From positions 1,178,001 to 1,242,000 of the forward strand of contig NZ_MTQO01000054.1 of NCBI RefSeq assembly GCF_001984155.1: a stretch of DNA of 64,000 bases, written 5' to 3'. The notes below the pieces were generated by a model. The model had not been told where the DNA came from. It ran no database searches and saw nothing but the letters and a program-made list of their open reading frames with translations. Below, piece by piece: positions 54,611-63,336 of the stretch (its first letter is position 1; the number at the start of each line of letters is the position of its first letter). The stretch comes from Actinosynnema sp. ALI-1.44. Its GTDB lineage: Bacteria; Actinomycetota; Actinomycetes; Mycobacteriales; Pseudonocardiaceae. A program made the position numbers and the translations under genes.

Positions 54611-55203
54611 GTCCCCACCTCATGGACCCCGTACTCCGAGACCTTCCAAGATCCGTCCGCTTGCTTCTGGACGATGGCGTTGATGAGGTGCCGGCCGCCC
54701 GGAGTGTCGTTGGCGAGCTGGCCGGTGGCGGCCTTGTACTTCAACCATCGCGAATCGTCAGAGCAGTCCGTGATCACGATCTTGTTCGGATTGTCGGGAG
54801 GGTCGACTGAGGACACCGAAGGCTCGTAAGTGGGCTCTCCCTTGGTCACCAGGCCGTTGTAGTGATCGGCGTACAAGGCCCGTGACATGTTCGTCAGCGC
54901 GATCCCGGTCGCGTACCGCCCCAGCTTCGGCGACTGCCAGTCCGATGTCGTCCCAGCGGCGACGAAGTCCTGCCACATACCCCGGTACGACGTGAGCGCA
55001 TCCTGCTTGGCCTTGTCCACAACAGACAAAGACCCGGTCGGCATGGGCAGGGACGATGACGTCTGCGCAGTCGATGGGGCCGTACTGGATGGCTGGCCGC
55101 TCGTAGTGTTGGAACCGCAGGCGACCACGGCCGTGAGCACCACACCTATTGCGAGCGCAGCAGCCCGCATCACGTCGTTGCCGATGATGATCTTGTTGCC
55201 CAC
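54604..55203 (-). CDS. Lipoprotein, pilus locus
   Basis: 199 aa from a GTG at 55203. A start at the ATG at 55170 would place the lipoprotein signal (AALAIGVVLTAVVACGS, with Cys after VVA) at the very N-terminus and is equally likely. After a Ser/Thr/Pro linker comes a SnoaL/NTF2-like domain (VVDKAKQDALTSYRGMWQDFVAAG, then ALYADHYNGLVTKGEPTY, IVITDCSDDSRWLKYKAATG, HLINAIVQKQADGSWKVSEYGV). Membrane-anchored outside the cell. Overlaps the PKD-like gene. Confidence 0.72.
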   Translation of the reverse strand: MGNKIIIGNDVMRAAALAIGVVLTAVVACGSNTTSGQPSSTAPSTAQTSSSLPMPTGSLSVVDKAKQDALTSYRGMWQDFVAAGTTSDWQSPKLGRYATGIALTNMSRALYADHYNGLVTKGEPTYEPSVSSVDPPDNPNKIVITDCSDDSRWLKYKAATGQLANDTPGGRHLINAIVQKQADGSWKVSEYGVHEVGTC

Positions 55204-55465
55204 TGCGTTCCACCCCTCGAAATGGAAAGCCTAACCCAACGCCCTGTGGTCTATGTCACTTTTACACCAACGCCTCCGTGTTATTGCAAAGTGTTTGCGT
55301 GACTGACTTTGAAGTCGGTGTGTGTTCACCTGGACAGGTTCACTCTTTTGGGTGATTGGCGTCGTTGATCGACGCCATACCCCGTCACACTCGGGCTGAC
55401 CAGCAACTTCAGGGAGTTCACGTGAGCATGCATCGACGGCCGCAGGGCCCCCGTGTCGGTGCTGG

Positions 55466-56101
55466 ATGACACCCGGCAGTGTCATCGCCATGTGGACGGG
55501 GATCGGACTCCTCGTCGGTGCCGCGATGGCACTCATCTGGCCTCGACTGCTCGTCACAGCCTCATCGGGATCGCTGACCGCGAGGCTCGCAGCCCTGCCG
55601 TTGACCGCTGTTGCATTCGGCGGTATGGCGTGGCGCTTTGGTCCACAGTTCGACCTTCTACCCTGCAGCGTCCTCGCTGCCGTTGGTGTCGGGTTGAGTC
55701 TGATTGACTTGCTCGAGCGACGATTGCCCAGTGCGCTCGTTTACACCGGCCTCGTTCTTATCGGTGGACTGCTGGTGACCTCGGCGGTATTGCACTCGAA
55801 GGGATCGGACTTACTGCGCGCGTGGGTTGGCATGGCGATCATCAGCGGGTTCTATCTCGTTTTGGCGCTACTGTCCGAGGGAGGCTTGGGGGCCGGCGAC
55901 GTGAAACTGGGTGGTTTGCTCGGACTGGCGCTCGGCTGGCTGAGCTGGTCGACACTCATCACGGCCACCTTCCTCGGCTGGCTCACAGCCGCCCTGGTGT
56001 GGCTGCTGCTTAAGGCGACTCGACGACGGCAGGACTCGGTGCCTATGGGACCGTTCCTCCTATTCGGGGCGTTGTTCACGATCGCCGTGGTTCCGATGTA
56101 A
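55466..56101 (+). CDS. A24 prepilin peptidase
   Basis: A 211-aa polytopic aspartic peptidase that cleaves Flp and TadE-type prepilins. The two catalytic Asp are visible: SLIDLLERRLP (about 80) and GLGAGDVKL (about 145). Six or so hydrophobic segments surround them (LLVGAAMALIWPRLL, GLVLIGGLLVTSAVL, AIISGFYLVLALL and more). The N-terminal methyltransferase domain of TFP peptidases is absent, as in Tad-associated enzymes. It is divergent from the pilus operon. Confidence 0.85.
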   Translation: MTPGSVIAMWTGIGLLVGAAMALIWPRLLVTASSGSLTARLAALPLTAVAFGGMAWRFGPQFDLLPCSVLAAVGVGLSLIDLLERRLPSALVYTGLVLIGGLLVTSAVLHSKGSDLLRAWVGMAIISGFYLVLALLSEGGLGAGDVKLGGLLGLALGWLSWSTLITATFLGWLTAALVWLLLKATRRRQDSVPMGPFLLFGALFTIAVVPM

Positions 56102-56263
56102 AGCCGTTGCAGCGAGCGGCGTCGACTCCGCAGCGTGGTCCCCGATCGAGCCAAGCACGCCGACGCCGCAGGGAATGTGGATGCTCTGCATCGGGACCGG
56201 ATGGGACAGTGGTGTCGTTTCCCGCCGGAGGGATTCCCGCGAGGCTAAAGGAAAGGAGCGGTA

Positions 56264-56815
56264 ATGGGCGGTGGCGCAGTCGTAGCGGTTGATGTCGACG
56301 GCGTGCTCGCCATCGACCCAGGATTGGTTGCCGGTGGGCAGGCGTTGACGAAGCTGGGGTACCGGCCCTACGAGTTCGACGGGCTCAGCCCGGACGGTCG
56401 CCCGGCCGTAGGAACCGTGTGGCTGAACCCGGCGCATGGCGTGTGGCTGCGCGAGTTGCTGAATTGGGGCGCCGAGCTAGCGTGGGCGACCAGTTGGGGT
56501 GTCCGCGCAGCAGACTGGATCGCGCCCCGCCTTGAGCTTCCCGAGATGCCCGTCATCGAGGTGCCGAACGCTGGGCCCGCGTTCGGCTGGTCCGCCAAGG
56601 TCGGGCCGATCCTCCAATGGGTCGCCAACCGGCCGTTGGCCTGGCTTGACGATCAGTACGGCGGCAAAGAGTACGGATGGGCCGAGGACCGGCGCGACGA
56701 CGGTATCCCCACGCTGATCGTGTCAGTAGGGGCCGGGCGTGGGTTGACGCGCCAGCACGTCGACGATGTGATCACGTGGCTCGCCACCGACGTCGCCAAC
56801 TACCTCGGGAAGTGA
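56264..56815 (+). CDS. HAD-like hydrolase domain protein
   Basis: A 183-aa protein. VVAVDVDGVLAI is the HAD motif I (nucleophile Asp plus second Asp), ELAWATSWG resembles motif II (T/S), and PLAWLDDQYGG gives the late acidic pair. The small size suits the actinobacterial HAD-like proteins often found beside XRE regulators. The ATG follows GGAAAGGAGCGGTA. It stands alone; substrate unknown. Confidence 0.75.
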   Translation: MGGGAVVAVDVDGVLAIDPGLVAGGQALTKLGYRPYEFDGLSPDGRPAVGTVWLNPAHGVWLRELLNWGAELAWATSWGVRAADWIAPRLELPEMPVIEVPNAGPAFGWSAKVGPILQWVANRPLAWLDDQYGGKEYGWAEDRRDDGIPTLIVSVGAGRGLTRQHVDDVITWLATDVANYLGK

Positions 56816-57057
56816 CTCGTCGAAGCCTCGCGGGGCACGATCGTCTGGACGGCCATCCTCGCGCCGCCATAAGACAATGGCTTGCCATTCAACGACACCG
56901 CTTGCACGTGGAACCGGTGCCCAGCAGCGCCCGTGACCACATGGCCAACCGCAAAGTATGACCATGGGGTCTGTGTCGGTCGTGACTGGATGAGCGAAGT
57001 GGCCTGGCCTACTGCCGATGTAACAACGCTGGCCAGCGCGATCGACGCTCCATACAC
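56800..57057 (-). CDS. Small hypothetical protein (possibly a gene remnant)
   Basis: 85 aa with a weak GTG start at 57057; coding character is plausible (SYFAVGHVVTGAAGHRFHVQAVSLNGKPLSYGGARMAV) but the frame opens just downstream of a stop. The C-terminal end overlaps the HAD-like gene tail to tail. It could be the surviving C-terminal part of a larger gene. Weak call. Confidence 0.35.
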   Translation of the reverse strand: MYGASIALASVVTSAVGQATSLIQSRPTQTPWSYFAVGHVVTGAAGHRFHVQAVSLNGKPLSYGGARMAVQTIVPREASTSHFPR

Positions 57058-57264
57058 GCCCCATGGACGCCTCGGGCGCGCTCTGGACAGTGGTGATCAA
57101 TCCGACGTTAACTGCCCCAGCCACGACGGATGACCGTCCTTCCCGCTGGTAGACATGCCGCGCCGCCTTTGTCTTGTTTAGAAGGAGGATTGGGAGTCAA
57201 GCGACGGCTGATGTTGTCGGCGAGATCCGCGACCAAAACTACGCAGAGATGAACAAGGACCACC

Positions 57265-58071
57265 ATGGCAAAACCGGTACCTCCCAATCATCACGGTCGT
57301 CGACTGGCCAGGGAACTCAAGCGGCTGCGTGAGTTGGCTGGCAAGACCCAGGCCGAAGCGGGCAGACGACTGCACATGTCACTCCAGAAGCTGAGCCGGA
57401 TCGAGAACGGGCAACAGCCCGGTTACCACGAGCTATGCGCCATGCTGGGCATCTACGACGTGCCGAGCCAAGACAGGGACACGCTACTCCGGTTGTGGGA
57501 GCTGGCCCGCAAACGGGGCTGGTGGCGCGAATTCGGGCTTAAGAACTCCGGTTACGTCTGCGCCGAGCATGAGGCATCGCATCTCGTCGAGTTTCAGCTC
57601 GGCACGCTGCCCGCGCTGATGCAGACCGAGCGCTACGCTCACGACAGCCTCCAATACGCCGACGATCCCGACACAGCCGTGAGGATCCGGCTCCGGCGAC
57701 AACAACGACTGTTCGATGACAACCCGTTGGCCGTGGACTCTCTGATCCACGAACCAGTACTACATCAGGGAATCGATGAGGAGCAGTCGGCGCTTCTGAT
57801 TGACCGTGCTCAGATGCCGAACGTTACGCTACGGATTGTGCCGCAGTCTGCCGGTTTGCACTGCGGGTTGGACGGTTCTGTAGTCCTACTGTCGTTTGAC
57901 GACCCGGAAGAGCCCGACATCGCATTCACCAAGTCAGCTCTCGGCACCACGCAGTCGGAGGACCCTGATCTGACATCGGCCGCCTGCCGCCGCCTCGACC
58001 AGCTCGCAACGCTCGCGCTGTCGCCGGACGACACATTGGAAACCCTGAAGAAGTTGGTCATTGCTAGGTGA
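57265..58071 (+). CDS. XRE regulator of the Scr1/DUF5753 type
   Basis: 268 aa. N-terminal helix-turn-helix (LARELKRLRELAGKTQAEAGRRLHMSLQKLSRIENGQ, ~12-50), then the DUF5753 domain (EHEASHLVEFQLGTLPALMQTERYA...LIHEPVLHQGI...QMPNVTLRIVPQSAGLHCGLDGSVVLLSF), in which the E-x2-A and the G-x-P-LMQT blocks are standard. Such regulators control development or partner small proteins in actinobacteria. ATG after ACAAGGACCACC. Tail to tail with the next regulator (overlap 8 bases). Confidence 0.88.
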   Translation: MAKPVPPNHHGRRLARELKRLRELAGKTQAEAGRRLHMSLQKLSRIENGQQPGYHELCAMLGIYDVPSQDRDTLLRLWELARKRGWWREFGLKNSGYVCAEHEASHLVEFQLGTLPALMQTERYAHDSLQYADDPDTAVRIRLRRQQRLFDDNPLAVDSLIHEPVLHQGIDEEQSALLIDRAQMPNVTLRIVPQSAGLHCGLDGSVVLLSFDDPEEPDIAFTKSALGTTQSEDPDLTSAACRRLDQLATLALSPDDTLETLKKLVIAR

Positions 58072-59461
58072 ACAGGGTGATGAGCTGGCGGTCTAGCTGC
58101 TTGACACGAGGCTCTTGGTCATACCGCGACATGGTTCGTCGGGTGCTGCGGATCATGTCGATCGTGCGGACTGAACCGGTCTGGGATACAAGCTCAGCAG
58201 CGGTGCGCAGGTTGTTGCAGGCCGGTTCGAGATCGTCAGCGTGCAGGTGCGTTTCGGCGCTGCGGACATGGTAGACAGCCCGGTCGCGAACGTAGCCGGT
58301 ACTCCTCGTGCCCAAGGCGCTGTCGATGTGCGGACGCGCTTTCGCGGGTTGCTCAAGGTCGGCCCAGCACACCGCGGCATGACCAAAAAAATCAGCCTCG
58401 TCGTAGAAGTAGATCCAGTCGGGTTCTTCGGTACCTGGCTTCGCCGTATCCAGCCAATGCTCGGCCTCGTTGAGCGCGTGTCCACACGCCGCAGCGTCCC
58501 CGGCCTTGGCGTGTGCATGCGCCTTGTTGCTGGTAAGCAACGCTTTCAGCCTCGGCGTTGCGAGATGCCGAGTCTGTTCCTCGGCGGCGTCCATCAGGTT
58601 CAACGCCTCCCGATGGTGGCCGGCCAGTGTCGCCTGGTAGCACATACACGACAAGACGTGTGCGCCCGCCAAGGCATCGTTCGCCAGAGCGGATGAACGG
58701 AGAGCGGCAACGTAGTAGTACTGGGCGGAGGCGTCCTGAGCGGCATCGAAATGCAACCACCCGCACAGACGTGCCGCTGCGGTGATGAGACTGAAAAGAC
58801 GCTGCCCGGTCGCGCCGCTGTAGGTGGCGTGATCGGCGAGGTGGGTCAGATAGCGGAATTCAGCCACCGCAAGCTGACAAAGGTCACGGCCGCCGAGAGC
58901 GTCATCGAGACGGCGGAGATCGGCCAACCGGTGATCGAGGCGGTCCAGAACGTCCGGAGTCAAGCGGTCGTGGCCTGGTTCGGTGAGGGCCGCCGGTAGC
59001 GGCGCGTTTGCGAGAGCTGAGTTCCACTGGCCGACTAGACCGGTGAGGGCACCGCCGGTGATGGTCAAAAACTCGCGACGATCCATGGGGCCTCCTGCTA
59101 CCTGGTGGAGGACCCGCGTGGTTCCGGTGATGGTCCAGGGCGGGTCCAGCACGCTGGCCGACCCGGCTGGATGACGGTCCGACCAGTTGAACTCAGAGAC
59201 CACGCTACCCGCACCATCGAACGCCTCCATGCGACTGGGACGACTTACTACTGGATCGGGATCGAGGAGATCAGCGAGGGCGTCGCGGGAAACGTCGAGG
59301 GCTTTGGCGAGGTCAGGCTGGTTCCACGGCTGCGGCGTGCCGGTGCCGCGCTCCCAGCGGCCCACCGTGGATCGTTCGAGTCCGAGGTGTTCGGCGAGGG
59401 TCTCCTGGGTGAATCCCATTGCGGCGCGTCGCCGTGCCAGGTCGTTTCGTCGTGTAGCCAT
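58064..59461 (-). CDS. XRE regulator with TPR-like domain
   Basis: 465 aa from the ATG at 59461 (GGGGACGAGC upstream). The N-terminal helix-turn-helix is LARRRAAMGFTQETLAEHLGLERSTVGRWERGT, with KALDVSRDALADLL following. The long C-terminal part is helical TPR-like (LADLRRLDDALGGRDLCQLAVAEFRYLTHLADHA..., ALAGAHVLSCMCYQATLAGHHREALNLMDAAEE...), as in NsdA-type actinobacterial regulators. It also has a DRREFLTITGGALTG segment that resembles a short transmembrane or ligand loop. Tail to tail with the DUF5753 regulator. Confidence 0.82.
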   Translation of the reverse strand: MATRRNDLARRRAAMGFTQETLAEHLGLERSTVGRWERGTGTPQPWNQPDLAKALDVSRDALADLLDPDPVVSRPSRMEAFDGAGSVVSEFNWSDRHPAGSASVLDPPWTITGTTRVLHQVAGGPMDRREFLTITGGALTGLVGQWNSALANAPLPAALTEPGHDRLTPDVLDRLDHRLADLRRLDDALGGRDLCQLAVAEFRYLTHLADHATYSGATGQRLFSLITAAARLCGWLHFDAAQDASAQYYYVAALRSSALANDALAGAHVLSCMCYQATLAGHHREALNLMDAAEEQTRHLATPRLKALLTSNKAHAHAKAGDAAACGHALNEAEHWLDTAKPGTEEPDWIYFYDEADFFGHAAVCWADLEQPAKARPHIDSALGTRSTGYVRDRAVYHVRSAETHLHADDLEPACNNLRTAAELVSQTGSVRTIDMIRSTRRTMSRYDQEPRVKQLDRQLITLFT

Positions 59462-60166
59462 GCTCGTCCCCGTTCGGCTAGACCGTCCCTGATATTCCCG
59501 TTGCCGTTTGGCCAGGTCAAGGTTGGACCACGAGATGATGGCAGCTGCGCAGGCTGATGGATCAACCGGGGCGACGGAGAAACAGGCGCACAAGCTGGCT
59601 TTTGCGTTCATCGAGAAGTCGCATTGCTCACGAGGTGTGGGTACGATTCCCTTGCGCTGTCTGGCTATCGCCGAGTAAATCCTCTCTGGGCACGCCCCGA
59701 TCGGGAAGTCTGGTTACGCACGGCGTCAATCTGTTTCACCCGATCGACGTAGACGCTACTCGGATCACGTTTGGGCAGTTCAGCAGGGGTAACGCTCCAT
59801 CCGCGCCTCATCGTCGCCCCACGGCCGCTCTGGTCCGCTGCCCGTGGCGATCGTTTAGTTGATCGGTGTTCGCATCCCCATCTGCCAGCAGTGTCGGAAT
59901 CGGCTACGGGCACCGCCTGGTTAGCGCATCGAATGGTCGCCGGGTGTCGATCGTGGGCGCTTTTGACGGCCTGCGCGGATGAGAAACGACGCAACAAATG
60001 AAATAGGGACTCGCTGACTATTGGAGTGGATGATGCTCTCCCAGCGATTCGTGACGCTTTGCGCGTCGCGATGCCCACAGACTCAGCTCGCTGTGCCGTG
60101 TTTGTTCGTGCAGCCGGTGTGTCGACGGGAATGGAGTAGGGACACCGCGCGAGGCGGTGCCGCACG
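59462..60166. other. Intergenic region without a supported gene
   Basis: 705 bases before the QueC/RT operon. Reading frames here are shadows or random; no tRNA, strong hairpin or repeat stands out. The promoter of the operon should lie near 60100-60160. If the RT system needs a non-coding RNA, this is the nearest place for it inside the window, but nothing in the sequence marks one. Confidence 0.5.
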
Positions 60167-60535
60167 ATGAACACCGGACCCTGGTCCATCGCGTGCCGTG
60201 ATGTCGCCGGCCGCGAACGGACCCTGCGTGTTGTCGTGCGTGACTCGGAGGTCGTGGTCACGGCTCCCCCAGGGGAGGTCGCGGTCCTCTGCCGCGCCGC
60301 CACCGCCCAGTTCCGCTCCGCCGTCATACAAGCCGCCGAGGTGGCGACCACACCCGCGCCAGGTGCACCTGGCCCCGTCACGACAACCGGCACAGTGAGC
60401 ACAGCGGAGCAGAACAACGGCGGCCTTCCCCCAACCGCCGAGGGGCGCCCTGCTCTGCTGTCATATCGCGGCGGGACCACGACCCCGATACCTGGTTCCG
60501 CCGCGATCCCCGTCACCAGGGGTGAGGCCGGATGA
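60167..60535 (+). CDS. Small hypothetical protein, first gene of the QueC/RT operon
   Basis: 122 aa with good coding character: strands (ERTLRVVVRDSEVVVTAPPGEVAVL), a helix (RAATAQFRSAVIQAAEVA) and a disordered Thr/Pro tail. No domain recognised. Its stop overlaps the next start (ATGA), so translation is coupled through the operon. Confidence 0.65.
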   Translation: MNTGPWSIACRDVAGRERTLRVVVRDSEVVVTAPPGEVAVLCRAATAQFRSAVIQAAEVATTPAPGAPGPVTTTGTVSTAEQNNGGLPPTAEGRPALLSYRGGTTTPIPGSAAIPVTRGEAG

Positions 60536-60744
60536 TCGCCCTGTTCATCACGGCGAGCGCCGCGCTGGCGGTTGTCTGTTGCCTGCTGCGGTTGGCATGG
60601 CGGCGTCGGCGACAGACCGAATCCGCCTACGCCGGTTCGCATCGCCGCGCGCCGCGCCAGCCTCCCAACCGTGTCCTGCGGCACGCGATCGCGACCGCAG
60701 GAATGCACGGCCTCGGCATGATCAGAAAGACCGAAGGCTCATGA
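60532..60744 (+). CDS. Small membrane protein
   Basis: 70 aa: an N-terminal hydrophobic helix (LFITASAALAVVCCLLRLAW) followed by a basic tail. Starts in ATGA overlap with the upstream gene and ends in ATGA overlap with the next. No family recognised. Confidence 0.6.
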   Translation: MIALFITASAALAVVCCLLRLAWRRRRQTESAYAGSHRRAPRQPPNRVLRHAIATAGMHGLGMIRKTEGS

Positions 60745-61451
60745 GACGACCATGTCAGGCCGAGCCCGCCGCGACCTTGCTCCGTTGGCTGGGATGGCGT
60801 CACCGCAAAGTCGATTGCCGTGACGGCGACGGTCGGCGGTCCGCGCTGCACTTGCGGCGGCGCACTTCTGCGGACGTCGAGATCGAGCTGCCCGGCGGAC
60901 GGCTCGCCCGGCTGTCCAACGCTGAGGTCGGGCAGCTCCGGGCGGCGTTGCGCGAGGTGCTGCTCGTCGAGCACTCGCCGCACCGAGCGGGGTCGTCTAG
61001 TCAGATGTTGGCGCCAGGCCGGGTTTCTCGCCGTGCCTTGGACGAGCGCGCGCCCGCGTCACCGACTGCGGCCGGGCGGAAGCGGTTACACGACGTCTTC
61101 CGCTCGGCTGCCACCAGCACCCATCCCTTTCGAGGAGGGCCGACTCATGACCGCCGTCATCGACGACCAACCCGACCTGACCGAGCACCACCGAGCCGAC
61201 CAACACGGGCGGGACTACAGCGACGTGTTCGCGTGGCCGACCATCATCGACAGCACCACCGGCGACGTCCACCTGCGGCTCGGCATGAACGTCGACGCGC
61301 TCATCATGCGCGCCGGGTTTGCCGGGGAGGTCAACAACTTCCTTGCGCGGCACATGTTGTGCGCGCCCATCATCGTGGTTCCCGGCGATCCCAACGACTG
61401 GATCTTCCTCACTCAGCCACGTACGACCATGCGAACGTCGACCTGGGATGA
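60741..61451 (+). CDS. Small hypothetical protein (3' end uncertain)
   Basis: The ATG at 60741 overlaps the previous stop (ATGA). Coding character is good to about 61000: LLRWLGWRHRKVDCRDGDGRRSALHLRR, then ELPGGRLARLSNAEVGQLRAALREVLL. After that the frame stays open by chance to 61451, running into the next gene in another frame. The true end is therefore unclear: either a missed stop through a frameshift near 61000 or a long overlap. No domain recognised. Confidence 0.4.
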   Translation: MRRPCQAEPAATLLRWLGWRHRKVDCRDGDGRRSALHLRRRTSADVEIELPGGRLARLSNAEVGQLRAALREVLLVEHSPHRAGSSSQMLAPGRVSRRALDERAPASPTAAGRKRLHDVFRSAATSTHPFRGGPTHDRRHRRPTRPDRAPPSRPTRAGLQRRVRVADHHRQHHRRRPPAARHERRRAHHARRVCRGGQQLPCAAHVVRAHHRGSRRSQRLDLPHSATYDHANVDLG

Positions 61452-61632
61452 CCTGGTGCGCATCCAGGTCGGCTGGAAACGGCGCGGCGAAACCATCGTG
61501 CTCCCCGCTCTGAACAACATGGACGAAGGCGTGCGGTGGCTTGAACGACCGCAACCACACATGACCCTTCCGCCGTGGACCGCCGTGGTCGGCGCGGCCC
61601 GCTCGATGTCCTCGCTGTGCGGGGCGTGGTGA
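61147..61632 (+). CDS. Hypothetical protein of the QueC/RT operon
   Basis: 161 aa from the ATG at 61147, directly after GAGGAGGG. The middle (LRLGMNVDALIMRAGFAGEVNNFLARHMLCAPIIVVPGDPNDWIFLTQP) resembles a family of small actinobacterial proteins that look like the N-terminal part of prim-pol-type DNA primases and occur near XRE/DUF5753 regulators. This resemblance is only by pattern. It ends with the TGA that overlaps the QueC start (GTGA). Confidence 0.6.
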   Translation: MTAVIDDQPDLTEHHRADQHGRDYSDVFAWPTIIDSTTGDVHLRLGMNVDALIMRAGFAGEVNNFLARHMLCAPIIVVPGDPNDWIFLTQPRTTMRTSTWDDLVRIQVGWKRRGETIVLPALNNMDEGVRWLERPQPHMTLPPWTAVVGAARSMSSLCGAW

Positions 61633-62339
61633 GAATGCCGATCGGCACCCCTGCGCATCGGCACCCGCGCCACGCCGTCGTGATCGCCTCCGGCGGGCTG
61701 GACTCCACCGTGCTGGCCTACTGGCTGGCCGCGCGCGGGGCCGAGTTGACGCTGTTGTCCTTCGACTACGGCCAACGGCACCGGGTCGAACTGGAGCACG
61801 CGGCCGAGATCGCGCGACTGCTCAACTGTCCACACGAGACCGTTGAACTCTCGATGCTCGGTCGGCTGCTGGTCGGTTCGGCCCTGACCGACACCGACGT
61901 GCCGGTGCCTGACGGGTACTACACCGACGAGTCGATGCGGGCCACGGTCGTCCCGAACCGCAACGCGATCATGCTCGACATCGCGGTCTCCGTGGCCGTT
62001 GCCCGCAAGGCCGATGTGGTGGCGTTCGGCGCGCACGCCGGTGATCACGCCGTCTACCCGGACTGCCGACCAGAGTTCGTCGAGCGGTTCACCCGGTCAG
62101 TCCGCACCGCCAACGAGGGACTGCTGGTCGACGATTTCGAGATCCTCGCCCCGTTTCTCACCCAGAGCAAGACCGACATCGTCCGCATCGGCGCGGCACT
62201 GGAGGTTCCGTTCGAGCGGACGTGGTCGTGCTACCGGGGCGAGGCGACGCACTGCGGGACATGCGGAACCTGCACCGAACGCAAGGAAGCGTTCCAACAG
62301 AACGGCATGACCGACCCCACCAGCTACCGCTGCGCGTGA
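61629..62339 (+). CDS. queC: 7-cyano-7-deazaguanine (preQ0) synthase QueC
   Basis: 236 aa from the GTG at 61629, which overlaps the upstream stop (GTGA); an ATG at 61635 is equally possible. QueC turns carboxydeazaguanine into preQ0 with ATP and ammonia. The PP-loop is SGGLDSTVLAYW (about 20), with FDYGQRHRVELEHA following and PNRNAIMLDIAVSVAVARKADVVAFGAHAGDHAVYPDCRPEF, then WSCYRGEATHCGTCGTCTERKEAF, the zinc site with its four Cys, all intact. No QueD, QueE or tRNA-guanine transglycosylase lies in the window. preQ0 in actinobacteria serves deazapurine antibiotics or DNA modification; the operon partners argue for the latter or something new (inference). Confidence 0.9.
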   Translation: MRMPIGTPAHRHPRHAVVIASGGLDSTVLAYWLAARGAELTLLSFDYGQRHRVELEHAAEIARLLNCPHETVELSMLGRLLVGSALTDTDVPVPDGYYTDESMRATVVPNRNAIMLDIAVSVAVARKADVVAFGAHAGDHAVYPDCRPEFVERFTRSVRTANEGLLVDDFEILAPFLTQSKTDIVRIGAALEVPFERTWSCYRGEATHCGTCGTCTERKEAFQQNGMTDPTSYRCA

Positions 62340-62352
62340 AGAGGTGACGACG

Positions 62353-63333
62353 ATGACGGAGGCGGAACTCGGCTCACCGGCTGGGCCGGGGCGGGGCCGT
62401 CGTTCCTCGCGCCACGGCTCGCGCGTGTCGGGTTGCGAACCGGTACAACGTGGCGAGGGGATCGTTCCTGCCGCCCAAGCACCCAGCACGGTAGCGCAGC
62501 AGGCAGCAACCCCGCCAGCGCCCTCCACCTCCGGACCGCAGTCACACTCGCTGATGCCCCTGCTGGCTGAGCCGTACCTGCGTCGCGCGTTGCGCCAATG
62601 CGGCCGGCGAACCTCAGCACCCGGTGCCGACGGCATGACCTGGGGCTACCTCCGCCGCGAGGCCCGCGTGATGCTGCCGCAACTGGCCATCGAACTCGCT
62701 AGCGGGACGTGGCAGCCCGGACCTGTCCGCGACGTGCAGGTGCCCACCTACACCGGCAAACAAATGCACATGTTCATCCCCACCGTGCGGGATCGACTGG
62801 TGCACCGCGCGCTGCGAAACGCCCTCGAACCGGTGCTGGAAGCGGGTGCCTTCCGCGATTGGGTGTCCGGATTCCGGCCGCGCCGCAACCGCATCACCTC
62901 ACTGCGCCAGGCCGCCGTCTTCGATCAGGCGGGCTTCCGGTGGATAGCCGATCTCGACGTCGCCTCGGTATCAGAAGGCGCGACGATCGACGAAGTCATC
63001 GACTGGCTCGCCGAGCACATCCACGACGGCACTTTCTTGGCCCGCCTGCGCACCGCGCTCGCCGCGATGCCCAGTCCGATCGCGCCGGGCTCCGGCCTGG
63101 CGCCCATACTGATCAACCTCCGGTTGTCCCAAGTGGACAAGAGAGTGACCGGGCTGCGAGTCGTCCGCTTCGCCGACAACTATGTCGCCTTCGCCCGAAC
63201 CCGCGAGGACGCACAGGAGGCGTTCTACACCATCAGCGACGCACTCCTGCAGCTTCGACTGCGGCCCAACGAGGCCAAGAGCCGCATCCGCGAAGACGCC
63301 AACGTCGAAGACCTGTTCCTGATCGGCGGCTGA
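62353..63333 (+). CDS. Reverse-transcriptase-like protein with altered active site
   Basis: 326 aa from the ATG at 62353 (AGAGG nine bases upstream; a GTG at 62344 is the alternative). After ~75 disordered residues the RT motifs follow in order: APGADGMTWGYLRR (RT0), VPTYTGKQMHMFIPTVRDRLVHRAL (RT1), WVSGFRPRRNRITSLRQA (RT2), WIADLDVAS (RT3 with its Asp), GSGLAPILINL (RT4), VVRFADNYVAFA (RT5) and LRLRPNEAKSRI (RT6/7). RT5 has FADN where active enzymes have YADD/FADD, so the second catalytic Asp is Asn. No maturase, thumb X or endonuclease domain follows, so it is not an intact group II intron protein. It lies between QueC and the FGE-like gene, 13 and 3 bases away. Confidence 0.82.
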   Translation: MTEAELGSPAGPGRGRRSSRHGSRVSGCEPVQRGEGIVPAAQAPSTVAQQAATPPAPSTSGPQSHSLMPLLAEPYLRRALRQCGRRTSAPGADGMTWGYLRREARVMLPQLAIELASGTWQPGPVRDVQVPTYTGKQMHMFIPTVRDRLVHRALRNALEPVLEAGAFRDWVSGFRPRRNRITSLRQAAVFDQAGFRWIADLDVASVSEGATIDEVIDWLAEHIHDGTFLARLRTALAAMPSPIAPGSGLAPILINLRLSQVDKRVTGLRVVRFADNYVAFARTREDAQEAFYTISDALLQLRLRPNEAKSRIREDANVEDLFLIGG

Positions 63334-63336
63334 GGC

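Noticed and set aside
59462-60166. Possible template repeat or non-coding RNA for the RT system.
   Set aside because: No stretch resembling the 3' end of the FGE-like gene and no marked structure was found; kept only as an unexplained intergenic region.
62353-63333. Group II intron-encoded protein.
   Set aside because: Maturase and endonuclease parts are missing, the active site is altered, and the gene is embedded in a coupled operon.
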